54,894 nucleotides of DNA. It comes from Candidatus Agathobaculum pullistercoris. Lineage in GTDB: Bacteria; Bacillota; Clostridia; Oscillospirales; Butyricicoccaceae. The position numbers and the translations under genes are program-made. The notes beneath the pieces are model-generated. The model searched no databases and was not told where the DNA came from. It was given only the letters and a program-made list of their open reading frames with translations. This document shows, piece after piece, positions 9,231 to 17,893 of this stretch. Position 1 is the stretch's first letter; every line of letters begins with the position of its first letter. Location: positions 1 through 54,894 of the forward strand of contig DXFS01000026.1 of the NCBI GenBank assembly GCA_019114345.1, read 5' to 3'.

Positions 9231-9950
9231 TTACAGCCCGGTCAGATAGTCGGACGGATCGAGCGCCGCTCCGTCCTTCCAGATCTCGAGATGCAGGTGC
9301 GGGCCGGTCGCGTTGCCGGTCTGGCCGACGCGCGCGATCTCCTCGCCGCACTGGACCGTGTCACCGACCTGGGCGGAAATGCTGCTGCAATGCGCGTACA
9401 GGGTGGAAAAGCCGCCGTCGTGATCGACGATCAGATAGTTGCCGTAGTCGGATTGGCCGATCTCGCGCACCGTGCCGTCTGCAAATGCACCGATCACAGT
9501 ACCCTCGTCCGCGGCGATGTCCAGCCCGTAGTGGAAACCGGGCTGTCCGGTCGTCGGGCTGAGGCGGCTGCCGAAGTCTGAGGTCAGCGTGCCTTCGGCG
9601 GGCAAGACGTGCTCAAATTCCATGGGGTAAACGGTTTCGTCCACCGTATCCGGGAACAGCGTCTTTTCCCTGCCGAGGACGTCGTCCGCCCCGCCGGAGG
9701 ACGCGGCATAGGACGCATCCTCCAGCTGTTCGCGGAAGGCATCGTCCGCTGCATCGCCGCCGCCGAATACGGCGAGCACTTTGTCCACACCGGGCGCGCC
9801 CGCAAGCACCTCGGCCGCCTTTTCCCGCGCGGATGTGACAAGCGGTGTGTCCGCGTACCGGATCAGCCCTGCGATCAGGACAAGCGCTACGACGAGCAGC
9901 AAGCCCTTTCCGCCGCCTTTCCGCCGGCGCGCCGGCTTTCTTCCTGTCAT
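9231..9950 (-). CDS. spoIVFA: Membrane-anchored LytM/M23 protein, SpoIVFA-like
   Basis: A 239-residue protein with a basic N-terminus, one membrane helix (about residues 16-32, LLLVVALVLIAGLI) and a C-terminal M23 domain. The domain carries GFHYGLDIA and HLHLEIW, so His, Asp and the HxH metal ligands are all present. Bacillus SpoIVFA is a LytM-like inhibitor and scaffold for SpoIVFB. Adjacency to an M50 protease suggests the same role, but the intact metal site would also allow peptidoglycan hydrolysis. A GGGAGG site precedes the start. The alternative is an ordinary M23 endopeptidase. Confidence 0.83.
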   Translation of the reverse strand: MTGRKPARRRKGGGKGLLLVVALVLIAGLIRYADTPLVTSAREKAAEVLAGAPGVDKVLAVFGGGDAADDAFREQLEDASYAASSGGADDVLGREKTLFPDTVDETVYPMEFEHVLPAEGTLTSDFGSRLSPTTGQPGFHYGLDIAADEGTVIGAFADGTVREIGQSDYGNYLIVDHDGGFSTLYAHCSSISAQVGDTVQCGEEIARVGQTGNATGPHLHLEIWKDGAALDPSDYLTGL

Positions 9951-10013
9951 GTCCGCCGCCTCCCTTCACATGGTACAGCCTATGCGAAAGGGGACAGGGA
10001 TATGCCGCAGGCG

Positions 10014-10367
10014 TTATTCCGGCAGGTAATCCGTGATGCCCAGGCGGTTGCCGGACGGATCCTCAAATTCTACTGCCCAGCCGGTCCGCATGTGGAACGG
10101 CTCGCTCAGGAAGGAGACGCCGCGCGCCTGCAGCTGCGCACAGGTCTTGCGCACGTCATCCACCTCGAACCAGATGGTGGGTTTTGCATCCGGGAACCGG
10201 GTCTTGTCCTTCAAAATGATCGCGGGCTCCTCGCTGCCGACGCAGTAGGCGGCCATGCCGGCATCGGAAAAGTCGAATTTCAGGGGCAGGCCGAGCGTTT
10301 GGGCGTAAAATACCCTGGCAGCGTCCAGATCGTCAGCCGGCAGGAAAAAATTATCGTAGTTTTTCAT
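10014..10367 (-). CDS. Glyoxalase/bleomycin-resistance (VOC) family protein
   Basis: A 117-residue single-unit vicinal-oxygen-chelate protein: MKNYDNFFLPADDLDAARVFY at the N-terminus, PTIWFEVDDV in the middle and AVEFEDPSGNRLGI at the C-terminus are family hallmarks. It would dimerise to form a metal or ligand site; the substrate is unknown. The ATG at 10367 overlaps the stop of the GyrI-like gene (ATGA), so translation is coupled. A GGAAGGGGGC site lies upstream. Confidence 0.88.
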   Translation of the reverse strand: MKNYDNFFLPADDLDAARVFYAQTLGLPLKFDFSDAGMAAYCVGSEEPAIILKDKTRFPDAKPTIWFEVDDVRKTCAQLQARGVSFLSEPFHMRTGWAVEFEDPSGNRLGITDYLPE

Positions 10368-11068
10368 TCCGGATCCGCCCCCTTCCACCGCTGCAGCGTG
10401 GGGAAGTATTCGCGCATCATTGCGCGCGCCCGTTCGCGGTCGCTGTACAGCTCGGGCGCACAGTTTAAGTTATGCTCGATCTGCTCCTCCATCGTGGCAT
10501 CGTAAGTGAACGCGCCGTTCTGGTAGCAATAGGTGCAGTAGGTGTGGCTGGCCGCGCCGTCCGCCTCGGTGCCGAAGTCCGCGGGCCGGGCCATCGGCAT
10601 GCCGCACGACTGGCAGATTTCCGCCAAACCGACATAGATATCGATATCCGCGCAGCCGTCCGCCGCGTTGCGGTATTCCTCGAAGTCCACGCCATAGGCA
10701 CGCGGCAGCGGCAGCGACCAGATCTCGCTCCACGCCTGCATGGGGATCTCACGCACATTGCCGTGGAAATGGAACTTCGCATACTCGCCTGCGGGGATCT
10801 CGACCACGGCAAAGCCCTCCGGGCAGGATGCGCTCTCGCAGGCGACGACCGCATCATAACTCTCGTCATCCAGTCCGTAATTGGTGTACAGCCCGTAGCA
10901 GACAGCGTCCGGTCCGCGTTGCAGCGCGGCCTGCCAGGCCTCCGTGCGCATGAACTGCTCCCATAGCCCGCCGATGGTTTGCGGGCACGCGGGGTCGGTG
11001 TTGCCGGTGCGCGCCTTCAGCCCGACGACCCGCTTTGCGGGCAGGGTAACGACCTCGTATTGCAGCAT
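10364..11068 (-). CDS. GyrI-like effector-binding protein with zinc-ribbon tail
   Basis: A 234-residue two-domain protein. Residues 1 to about 150 are a GyrI/AraC-type small-molecule-binding domain (YEVVTLPAKRVVGLKART...). The C-terminal 80 residues form a putative zinc ribbon with SCGMPM and YCTYCYQNGAFTYD. The fusion is common in Clostridia and may sense or sequester small hydrophobic ligands. I chose the ATG at 11068 over one two codons earlier because it has better spacing to AAAGGA. It lies between the WYL regulator and the VOC gene and is probably controlled by the former. Confidence 0.85.
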   Translation of the reverse strand: MLQYEVVTLPAKRVVGLKARTGNTDPACPQTIGGLWEQFMRTEAWQAALQRGPDAVCYGLYTNYGLDDESYDAVVACESASCPEGFAVVEIPAGEYAKFHFHGNVREIPMQAWSEIWSLPLPRAYGVDFEEYRNAADGCADIDIYVGLAEICQSCGMPMARPADFGTEADGAASHTYCTYCYQNGAFTYDATMEEQIEHNLNCAPELYSDRERARAMMREYFPTLQRWKGADPE

Positions 11069-11074
11069 AAACAT

Positions 11075-12037
11075 TCATCCTTTCGGTTTTGATGGCTCCA
11101 TTGTACTGCCGCATACCGGACAGGGCGCGTCCGCATTTTGATACAGCGCAGCGATTTTTTTCGCCTCCTCGAAAACGTGGCGGCGCAGCGCGGGCGGGTG
11201 CAGGATCTCCGCCTGCGCGCCGTAGGACAGCAGGTAGCCCGCGCCCCACGCGCCCACCGGCCATTCCGTGCGGACAAGCAGCGAGCCGTCCGGCTGGGGC
11301 TGGATGCGGGCGCGCTCGAATTCGTCGTATACGCGGAACGCCACCGCAGGAGAGAAACGCACGACAATCCGTGTGGTGGGAACGGACACCGTCCCGGTTC
11401 CGTCGAGCGAGGGCGGCGCGGCATGCGGGGCAAAATGCTCGTCCAGCACCGCGACATGTTCCATGCGGGACAGCTTGAAGGTCCGGAAGGCCTGCCGCTC
11501 GCGACACCACGCCTGCAAATACCAGGAGATCCCCTTGAAGCGCAGTTTGACCGGCTCGGCGGTGCGGCGGGCAGCCTGTCCGTTCTGGCCGAAATAGTCA
11601 AAGGACAGAACGCGCCGCTCGAGGATCGCGGCTTTCAGCTGTTCGAACAGCGCACGGCGCTCTCCCGTATCACCCCAGTCGGAAAAGTCCGCATCGATCC
11701 AGTCCACGGTATCGCGGCGGAACAGGGCGGACAGGCGCGTGAGCAGCGCGCCGCCCTGCTCTGCGCCGGTGGCGCGCAGGCTTTGCAGGGCGTACAATAT
11801 CTCATCCTGCTCGCGCGCGCTGAGCAGGGATTTGGACAGCACGAACCCGTCCAGCAGCCGCACGCCGCCCCGCCGTCCGCGCGCGGCGTAAACCGGCACG
11901 CCGGCGGCGGAAAGGGCATCGATATCGCGCCGGATGGTGCGCTCGGACACCTCGAGCTGGCCGGCAAGTTCGCCGACCGTCGCCCCGCCGCGCTCGAGCA
12001 GGATATATAAAATCTCAAATAACCGTCCGCTTTGCAT
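11075..12037 (-). CDS. HTH and WYL-domain transcriptional regulator (YafY type)
   Basis: A 320-residue DeoR-like regulator. The N-terminal winged helix-turn-helix reads LAGQLEVSERTIRRDIDALS, and the WYL domain reads RFKGISWYLQAWCRER. WYL domains bind single-stranded nucleic acid or other ligands. The C-terminus carries a short CPVC motif. The start at 12037 has AGGAGGTGG directly upstream. The open frame runs on but antisense to the divergent AraC gene, so it is not used. It heads a minus-strand set with the GyrI-like and VOC genes. Confidence 0.92.
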   Translation of the reverse strand: MQSGRLFEILYILLERGGATVGELAGQLEVSERTIRRDIDALSAAGVPVYAARGRRGGVRLLDGFVLSKSLLSAREQDEILYALQSLRATGAEQGGALLTRLSALFRRDTVDWIDADFSDWGDTGERRALFEQLKAAILERRVLSFDYFGQNGQAARRTAEPVKLRFKGISWYLQAWCRERQAFRTFKLSRMEHVAVLDEHFAPHAAPPSLDGTGTVSVPTTRIVVRFSPAVAFRVYDEFERARIQPQPDGSLLVRTEWPVGAWGAGYLLSYGAQAEILHPPALRRHVFEEAKKIAALYQNADAPCPVCGSTMEPSKPKG

Positions 12038-12052
12038 GGACCCACCTCCTCT

Positions 12053-12079
12053 TGTCCAGTATAGCATAAAAACCGGACA
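12053..12079 (-). promoter_or_regulatory. Possible operator over the WYL-gene -10
   Basis: TGTCC (12053-12057) and GGACA (12075-12079) flank a minus-strand extended -10, TGC-TATACT (12058-12063), about 20 bases before the WYL start. The half-sites extend to TGTCCAG and CCGGACA with one mismatch. This could be an autoregulatory site. Confidence 0.4.
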
Positions 12080-12184
12080 GACTGTGACCGGATTTTGCAG
12101 GCCGATGGTGGAATATCCTACAAGACGATTATGCTGCCTGTGTGATATACTGCATACCAGCCAGAGAAAAGCGAGGGATGACGG

Positions 12185-13051
12185 ATGCCGGACGAGCAGC
12201 GTACGGTCTGCTATGACCATGATCTGCATATTGAAGCCTATCGGCTGCAGGGGATCGTGCAGAAATTCCCGAACCACTTCCATGATTATTATGTGGTCGG
12301 ATTTGTCGAGAGCGGTGCGCGCCGCCTGTGGTGCAAAGGAAAGACATACGACCTGACGGCAGGCGACCTGATCCTGTTCAGTCCGCGGGATAACCATTAT
12401 TGCACGCCGGTAAACGGCGAGCCTCTGGATTACCGCGCGGTCAATATTCCGGCCGATGTGATGCAGCGCGCGGCAAAGGAAGTCACAGGACGGGAGGACA
12501 TGCCGTATTTCTCGCGGCCGGTCGTTCGGCAGGGCGACTGCGTCCATGCGCTGCGCGCGCTGTATGCGGCAATACAAGACGGCGCGCCTGCACTGGAAAA
12601 GCAGGAGATGTTTTTCTATCTGCTCGAGCAGCTTTTGTCCGATTATGCTGTGCCGTTTGCACAGGCGGATCTGCCCGAACAAAGCGGGCAGATCCGCGCA
12701 CTCTGTACCTATATGGAGCAGCATTACGCGGATAACATCACGTTGGATGAGCTGGTCAGCCGGACGGATTGCGGGAAATCCTATCTGCTGCGGCTGTTTG
12801 CAAAGCAGGTGGGCGTGTCACCCTACCGGTATCTGCAGAACATCCGGCTGGGGCAGGCCAAAAAGCTGCTCGAGGCTGGTGTGCCGCCGGTCGATGCGGC
12901 GGGGCTGACCGGATTTTCCGATCGGAGCCACTTTACGCACTATTTCAAGGATTTCATCGGTCTGACGCCCGGGCAGTATCAGAGAATTTTCACCGGCAAT
13001 CCCAAAGGCAAGGAGCATGAACAATGGATGGACAAACAGAAAAATGCGTGA
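12185..13051 (+). CDS. AraC-family regulator
   Basis: A 288-residue regulator with an N-terminal cupin sensor domain (FPNHFHDYYVVGFVESG, residues 28-44, with the metal/ligand-binding histidine cluster) and a C-terminal double helix-turn-helix. Its second helix pair ends FSDRSHFTHYFKDFIGLTPGQYQRI. The start is preceded by GAGGG; a nearby ATG seven bases earlier is out of frame. The gene diverges from the WYL regulator. The downstream DUF2000 gene overlaps its last 28 bases and is probably co-expressed. Confidence 0.92.
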   Translation: MPDEQRTVCYDHDLHIEAYRLQGIVQKFPNHFHDYYVVGFVESGARRLWCKGKTYDLTAGDLILFSPRDNHYCTPVNGEPLDYRAVNIPADVMQRAAKEVTGREDMPYFSRPVVRQGDCVHALRALYAAIQDGAPALEKQEMFFYLLEQLLSDYAVPFAQADLPEQSGQIRALCTYMEQHYADNITLDELVSRTDCGKSYLLRLFAKQVGVSPYRYLQNIRLGQAKKLLEAGVPPVDAAGLTGFSDRSHFTHYFKDFIGLTPGQYQRIFTGNPKGKEHEQWMDKQKNA

Positions 13052-13446
13052 TGGTGCTGGACGAAGGGCTGCCGCCGGGACTTGTCGCCAACACGGCGGG
13101 CATCCTCGGCATTACACTGGGCAAACACATCCCGGAGGCGGTCGGGCCGGACGTGACCGACCGGAGCGGCCGCACCCATCTGGGCATCATCGAGTTCCCC
13201 GTACCCATCCTGCGGGCAGACCGGGAAACACTGTACGAACTGCGCGAGCGGCTGTATGAACCGGCGTTTGCCGCGCTGACCGCGGTAGACTTTTCCGACG
13301 TAGCGCAGGGCTGCAAGACCTATGACGAGTTCATTGCCAAGGCCGCACAGACTGGGGCGGACAGCCTGCACTATCTGGGGCTTGCCATCTGCGGCGCGAA
13401 AAAGCTGGTGAACAAGCTGACCGGCAGCCTGCCTCTCCTGCGCTGA
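13024..13446 (+). CDS. DUF2000-family protein
   Basis: A 140-residue protein matching DUF2000 (KCVMVLDEGLPPGLVANTAGILGITLGK at the start, which is the family signature). Its function is unknown; the fold is related to small peptidyl-tRNA-hydrolase-like proteins. Its start lies inside the end of the AraC gene, so the regulator and this protein are translationally coupled, a pairing seen in several Firmicutes. Confidence 0.87.
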   Translation: MDGQTEKCVMVLDEGLPPGLVANTAGILGITLGKHIPEAVGPDVTDRSGRTHLGIIEFPVPILRADRETLYELRERLYEPAFAALTAVDFSDVAQGCKTYDEFIAKAAQTGADSLHYLGLAICGAKKLVNKLTGSLPLLR

Positions 13447-13586
13447 TCCATATAGCACATCATGCGCAATACCTCCCCCGCGCCGCAGGCATGCATCAGA
13501 TGGAAACCAATGGCTGCGCAAAGTGATGCCGTCGTTTTCCAAAATTCCGGGAGCGTACACCTCGGAATTTTAACAAACAGAAAAAT

Positions 13587-13859
13587 GCACCGGAAGCAAG
13601 GTTTCCGGTGCGGAGGCTGTCGAAATGCATAGTTTTCCAAACAGCCTCTCGATCGAAACCACACTTTCGATCGAATTTGTGCCCCCGAGCCGCGCCCTGC
13701 GGGCACAGTTCGGAGTCGTTTTGTATAAAAACCCACGCACATGTCGCGGGTGTTTATGAAAATTGCGGTGAACCGCAATTTCCTATTTGATGCGCACTGC
13801 GGTGCGGGGACTTTTTCGATATGTTGACGGCTTTGGAACCCATTCCAAAGCCGTTTTTT
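13587..13859. repeat. Hairpin-flanked miniature element, copy B
   Basis: The left hairpin (GCACCGGAA / TTCCGGTGC, 13587-13611) and right hairpin (ACGGCTTTGGAA / TTCCAAAGCCGT plus T-run, 13827-13859) match copy A in order and orientation. The core at 13614-13826 matches the reverse complement of the copy A core, starting AGGCTGTCGAAA and ending CTTTTTCGATA. The central 50 bases differ between copies. It fills most of the gap between DUF2000 and the large SLH gene. The right hairpin looks like a terminator for plus-strand transcription. Confidence 0.7.
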
Positions 13860-13930
13860 GCGTCTTTTGGTATATGGTATATTTGTTTCCTTTGTTTCAG
13901 GAATACGGCTTCCTACCCATCTATTTAGCA

Positions 13931-13959
13931 TTGTATTCCGATCGGAATTATTTTATATT
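13931..13959 (+). promoter_or_regulatory. Candidate SLH-gene promoter with an internal palindrome
   Basis: TTGTAT (13931-13936), 17-base spacer, TATATT (13954-13959). The 14-bp perfect palindrome ATTCCGATCGGAAT (13935-13948) lies within the spacer, placed as a repressor operator would be. Confidence 0.5.
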
Positions 13960-14041
13960 ATGTGCCAGAACGTTATCCTGCCGGCGTACCGGAACCGGGT
14001 CGCCGGCGGCAGGCAACACGACCAGTGAGGAGAATCAATGT

Positions 14042-16258
14042 ATGCAGATGAAAAAAACTTTGGCCGCAATCTTGTCCACCTCGATGACGCTGTCCATGCT
14101 GTCAGTTTCCGCCTTTGCCGCGGAGGATAAGCCGCTTATGGAGGATGCCGCGAACAGCTGGGCCGCTTCCTCGATCGACCGTTGGGTGCAGCAGGGCATC
14201 GTACAGGGTGATGCGGACGGTTCCTTTAAGCCCTACCGTTCGCTCACCCGCGGCGAGCTGGCAACGGTTTTCGTGCGCATGTTCGGCCTGACCAAAAAGG
14301 CGGAGAACCGCTATGACGATCTGGATGGCAGCGAATGGTATGCAGATGCCGTCCTGCGCTGCACCGCAGCGGGTATTCTGGAGGGCGACGGCAGAAACGT
14401 CAACGCGACCGCGCCGGTCACCCGTCAGGAGGCCATGACCATGTTCGCCCGCGCGATGGGGATGACACCGGACGCCTCCCCTGACCTGAGCCAGTTCACG
14501 GATGGCAGCGAAACCGCTGGCTGGGCGGCAGGCTATATGGCGCCGCTGGCCAAAATGGGAATCCTGCAGGGCGTTGGCGCAGATCGTATCGCGCCGCATG
14601 ACAATATCGATCGCGCTTCCACCATGGCGCTGCTGGACAAGGCGATCGAGGAATACATTACCGCGCCGGGCGACGTTGTGCTGGAAAACGGAAACGGCTT
14701 TACCGTCATCAACATTGCGGCATCTGCTGCGCGCGCAAATGATGCCGTCGGCCTGTCCGGCACGACAGCGGGTGTGGTCATCTCCGCAGGCACGCAAACC
14801 GACGTTGCTGCCACCGACTTGACCGCCGACACGATCAGGGTGGACGGATCTGCTGCCGTCTCGCTCCATGGCAACACCACGGCAGAGCATGTTACCGTCC
14901 ATTCTGCTGCATCTGTCGCCATCGGTGCAGATGCACAGGCGGATACCGTCACCCTGTCCGGCCCACAGGCGGAGCTGTCGGTCGCAGGTACAGTCGGCAC
15001 GGTGACGATCGCATCTGACCGCAACATGCTTGCAGTTACCGGTACGGTCTCTGCAGTAGAGGTCACACGGGACGCATCCGGTACCACGGTCTCGGCAGAG
15101 GCCGGCGGGCAGATTGACGCTGTTTCAGCTGCAGGTGCGGGCATGACTGTACAGGGTGATGGTATCGTTGCAAAACTTGCGGTATCCGAGGGCGCTTCGG
15201 ATATCACGGTCAACACCACCGGCACCAAAATTGACAACAACAGCAGCGAGGCAGTCACGGCAGGTATTGGCTCGGTCGAGCCGGGCAAAGCGGGCACCTC
15301 GCAGGGCGCGGAACAGGCGCCGACACAGGACGGCCCCTCCAGCGGCTCCGACTCGGATGACTCCGCGGGCGGCGGCTCAAATAATAGCGGTGGCTCGGGC
15401 GGTTCCGGCAGCGGGGATAGCGACGCGGAAGAAGAACAGCAGGCGGACATTGTCAAAGCGCCGCTGTTCGACCAGTCCGGCACGATCGAGGCGGAAAAGC
15501 TGGTGCAGGATTACCGCATCTCAAGCACGGTGAAGGCAGATGTGACCGAGGTCACCATCCACGGCACACGCCTGATGAAGCATGAAAATGCGCAGCACTC
15601 ATATAACTACTGGATCGGCTTCGGCATCCCGGCCGCGGAGGGCAACACCTATTATGCCGGATACGGCGAGGTGCCGGAAGCGCTTGGCGAGCCTGTTGCC
15701 TCGATTGCCGATCGCACCTATGAGGAAAACGGCAAGGCCTACAACACGGTCTACTTCGGCCTGAAGGACAGGGATCTGGAAGAGGGCGCATATGTCGTTG
15801 TCAAAAACGGCGAGGAGGCAGTGACCTACAAGGTGTCCTTTGACGTGACGCTGGCCCCGGTCGCAGAAAATCTGCAGCTGTGGATCGTAAACGACGAGGA
15901 ATCCTACAAACGTATCCCGTCGGACTATACCGCGTCCTACCCGTGGGACGAGTCCTATCTCGAACCGGACAATGCGGCGGCGCTGCCCTGGCTGGCGCTC
16001 AGCTATGACAGCAACGTGACTGGTACGGTGGACATCCAGGTCACCAAGGACGGCGAGCCGGTCGGCATCATCCACCACGAGAGCAGCACGGTCAATCCAG
16101 GCCGCTACCAGCTCTGGCACCTGACCAAGCCCGCGGAATCCGAAGGTAAGGACTACTTCGACCAAGTCGACCCGGCAGGCACCTATGTGGTCACCATCAC
16201 CAAGGACAGCCAGACTGTAACCACCGAGGAGTTGGTTTACGCACCGAAAAGCCGCTGA
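14042..16258 (+). CDS. Large SLH-domain surface protein
   Basis: A 738-residue exported protein. The signal peptide (MQMKKTLAAILSTSMTLS..., cleaved near AFAAED) is followed by three SLH repeats (about residues 30-215), each with the TRGEL / TRQEA / DRAST-type motif. Next comes a Thr/Val/Ala-rich region of short repeating strands (about 225-420), probably a beta-solenoid stalk. A Gly/Ser/Asp linker (about 425-475) leads to a beta-rich C-terminal domain of about 260 residues that I do not recognise. The start at 14042 has GAGGAG upstream. It is followed by a strong bidirectional terminator, so it is monocistronic. Confidence 0.92.
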   Translation: MQMKKTLAAILSTSMTLSMLSVSAFAAEDKPLMEDAANSWAASSIDRWVQQGIVQGDADGSFKPYRSLTRGELATVFVRMFGLTKKAENRYDDLDGSEWYADAVLRCTAAGILEGDGRNVNATAPVTRQEAMTMFARAMGMTPDASPDLSQFTDGSETAGWAAGYMAPLAKMGILQGVGADRIAPHDNIDRASTMALLDKAIEEYITAPGDVVLENGNGFTVINIAASAARANDAVGLSGTTAGVVISAGTQTDVAATDLTADTIRVDGSAAVSLHGNTTAEHVTVHSAASVAIGADAQADTVTLSGPQAELSVAGTVGTVTIASDRNMLAVTGTVSAVEVTRDASGTTVSAEAGGQIDAVSAAGAGMTVQGDGIVAKLAVSEGASDITVNTTGTKIDNNSSEAVTAGIGSVEPGKAGTSQGAEQAPTQDGPSSGSDSDDSAGGGSNNSGGSGGSGSGDSDAEEEQQADIVKAPLFDQSGTIEAEKLVQDYRISSTVKADVTEVTIHGTRLMKHENAQHSYNYWIGFGIPAAEGNTYYAGYGEVPEALGEPVASIADRTYEENGKAYNTVYFGLKDRDLEEGAYVVVKNGEEAVTYKVSFDVTLAPVAENLQLWIVNDEESYKRIPSDYTASYPWDESYLEPDNAAALPWLALSYDSNVTGTVDIQVTKDGEPVGIIHHESSTVNPGRYQLWHLTKPAESEGKDYFDQVDPAGTYVVTITKDSQTVTTEELVYAPKSR

Positions 16259-16278
16259 TCCGGCTTCGTCGGGACGCA

Positions 16279-16317
16279 AAAAGCACGCCGGAGGAACCAA
16301 TCCTCCGGCGTGCTTTT
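16279..16317. terminator. Bidirectional terminator
   Basis: Perfect 17-bp stem AAAAGCACGCCGGAGGA with its complement and a 5-base loop, A-run and T-run on either side. It serves the SLH gene and the convergent XRE gene. Confidence 0.9.
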
Positions 16318-16536
16318 CTATTCATCTCCTTCATCGGGGCGGTATTCCAGAATGTCCCCGGGCTGGCAGCCCAGCACCTCGCAGATCGCGTTCAGCGTGG
16401 AAAAACGGATTGCGCTGATCCTGCCGGTTTTGATGCGGGACAGGTTGACGTTGGAGATACCCACCCGCCCGGCCAGCTCATGCAGGGATATTTTCCGGTC
16501 TGCCATCACGCGGTCAAGCCGCAGTATGATCGCCAT
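16318..16536 (-). CDS. XRE/Cro-type helix-turn-helix regulator (YozG-like)
   Basis: A 72-residue single-domain regulator. The helix-turn-helix is ISLHELAGRVGISNVNLSRIKTG (split here across helices two and three), and the C-terminus GCQPGDILEYRPD is typical of the YozG group. It follows the DUF2975 gene by 11 bases. Pairs of a DUF2975 membrane protein and this kind of regulator are widespread in Firmicutes. No operator was identified. Confidence 0.9.
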   Translation of the reverse strand: MAIILRLDRVMADRKISLHELAGRVGISNVNLSRIKTGRISAIRFSTLNAICEVLGCQPGDILEYRPDEGDE

Positions 16537-16547
16537 GTGCCACCGCC

Positions 16548-17150
16548 TTACAGGGTCTCATCGGATTCCTGCTGCAATGCCGCTCCGTAAGCGAACACAT
16601 AGGACAGGCAGATGATTACTGCCCCCAGCAGGATGTACGTCATATTGACAAACGAGCCGTCCCCATTCCCGGAAACCAACTGCACGCCGTCACGCACCAG
16701 TTCCTCCTGCTGCGTGACAGCAAAGCCGCACGACCGGTACAGTCCCCGCAGCGCATCGCCGCGCAAAACACTCATCATCATCACCAGCACGCCGATACCA
16801 CGCACTGCGCGTGCATTTTCCGGCAGAAACGGCGTCCCTTGCCGATCAATCCCGCGGAAGATCGCGCGGCAGTACCACAGAATGCCAAGCACAGGCAGCC
16901 AGGTCAGCGTATGCCACCAGAAGGACAGCATGCCGGCCAGCTGGACGGCTCCCTGCCAGTCCGCCTGCCCCGTCCAATTCACGCCGAGTGAAAAGTGCCC
17001 AATCAGCCAGTCCGCAGGCTGGAACGCCAGCCATATCCCATAGGCTGCACGCACCGCAAGCAGCGCCGCCGTGAGCCAGAACAAAAGCCGAAGGAACAGT
17101 CCGAGATCTGCGCACCGCGCACGAAGGATATTTTTCTGGTTCTCTATCAT
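16548..17150 (-). CDS. DUF2975 membrane protein
   Basis: A 200-residue protein with about four membrane helices: near residues 18-42, 75-95, 125-140 and 170-190. The layout and the adjacent small XRE regulator identify DUF2975. The function is unknown; it may modulate or sense for the regulator. The start MIENQKN at 17150 has GGAGGG upstream; ten codons of open frame before it are ignored. Confidence 0.82.
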   Translation of the reverse strand: MIENQKNILRARCADLGLFLRLLFWLTAALLAVRAAYGIWLAFQPADWLIGHFSLGVNWTGQADWQGAVQLAGMLSFWWHTLTWLPVLGILWYCRAIFRGIDRQGTPFLPENARAVRGIGVLVMMMSVLRGDALRGLYRSCGFAVTQQEELVRDGVQLVSGNGDGSFVNMTYILLGAVIICLSYVFAYGAALQQESDETL

Positions 17151-17258
17151 ACCTCTCCCTCCTTTTCTGTACTGTATCACAGCTATTTATTTCTGTCAAT
17201 AATAAATTATCGATAAACATTAAATTCTTTGCATTACTTTTCACAGGTATCATTTCCC

Positions 17259-17285
17259 GGTAACAAAACGGAAAAACTTTTCGTC
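17259..17285 (+). promoter_or_regulatory. Possible ECF-sigma-type promoter of the sigma operon
   Basis: GGTAAC (17259-17264), 17-base spacer, CGTC (17282-17285), about 70 bases before the sigma-factor start. This fits the general ECF pattern GGAAC-N16/17-CGTC with one mismatch, as expected if the sigma factor drives its own operon. A housekeeping -10 (TTATAA, near 17313) is an alternative. Confidence 0.35.
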
Positions 17286-17356
17286 AGAAAGTCACAAAAT
17301 CCGCCTGGCATACGTTATAAAGGGTGAACATGTTCTTTCAGGAAGGGGGCGGCAGG

Positions 17357-17893
17357 ATGGACGCCCGTACATTGGAAGAGCGCTTTGCCGCGGGCAGCGA
17401 GCAGGCACTCGCCGATGCCATCGCGCTGTACGGCCAGCCGCTTTTGCGGTATTGCCACCATATCCTGTGCGATTACCACGAAGCGCAGGACGCCGTGCAG
17501 ACCACCTTTATCAAAGCCTATGACCACCACAAACGGTTCCGCCCGGGCACCAGTCTGAGCGCCTGGCTGTACCGGCTTGCTTATACCACCTGCGTGGACC
17601 TGCTGCGCCGCCGCAAGCGGCAGCTGCTCACACCACCGCCCGTCGCGTCCGATCCGGATTATATCGGCGAAGATCTGCGGCGCGCTTTGGCGACCCTGTC
17701 GCCCGAACAGCGCGCACTGGTTTACAGCCGCGTAATCGAGCAGCGCAGCTTTGACGCGCTTGCGGTGATCTATGGCAAACCCGCTGCGACTCTGCGCAAG
17801 CGGTATGAACGCGCGCGAAAAAAACTGGCGCAGGCTCTTGCAGGCACGCCGGCGGAAAGGAGGCGAGACGACCGTGAATCTCACACCGGATGA
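17357..17893 (+). CDS. ECF-type RNA polymerase sigma factor
   Basis: A 178-residue sigma-70 family factor with region 2 (LRYCHHILCDYHEAQDAVQTTF, then KAYDHHKRFRPGTSLSAWL) and region 4 (LSPEQRALVYSRVIEQRSFDALAVIY, then KPAATLRKRYERARKKL). No regions 1 or 3, as in ECF factors. The start MDARTLEERF at 17357 is chosen from the GGAAGGGGGC site; an ATG 33 bases earlier is possible. Its end overlaps the membrane partner gene by 20 bases, the usual sigma/anti-sigma layout. Confidence 0.92.
   Translation: MDARTLEERFAAGSEQALADAIALYGQPLLRYCHHILCDYHEAQDAVQTTFIKAYDHHKRFRPGTSLSAWLYRLAYTTCVDLLRRRKRQLLTPPPVASDPDYIGEDLRRALATLSPEQRALVYSRVIEQRSFDALAVIYGKPAATLRKRYERARKKLAQALAGTPAERRRDDRESHTG

Noticed and set aside
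14533-15483. Ser/Thr/Pro-rich minus-strand frame of 316 codons.
   Set aside because: Mirror of the repetitive stalk of the SLH gene on the other strand.
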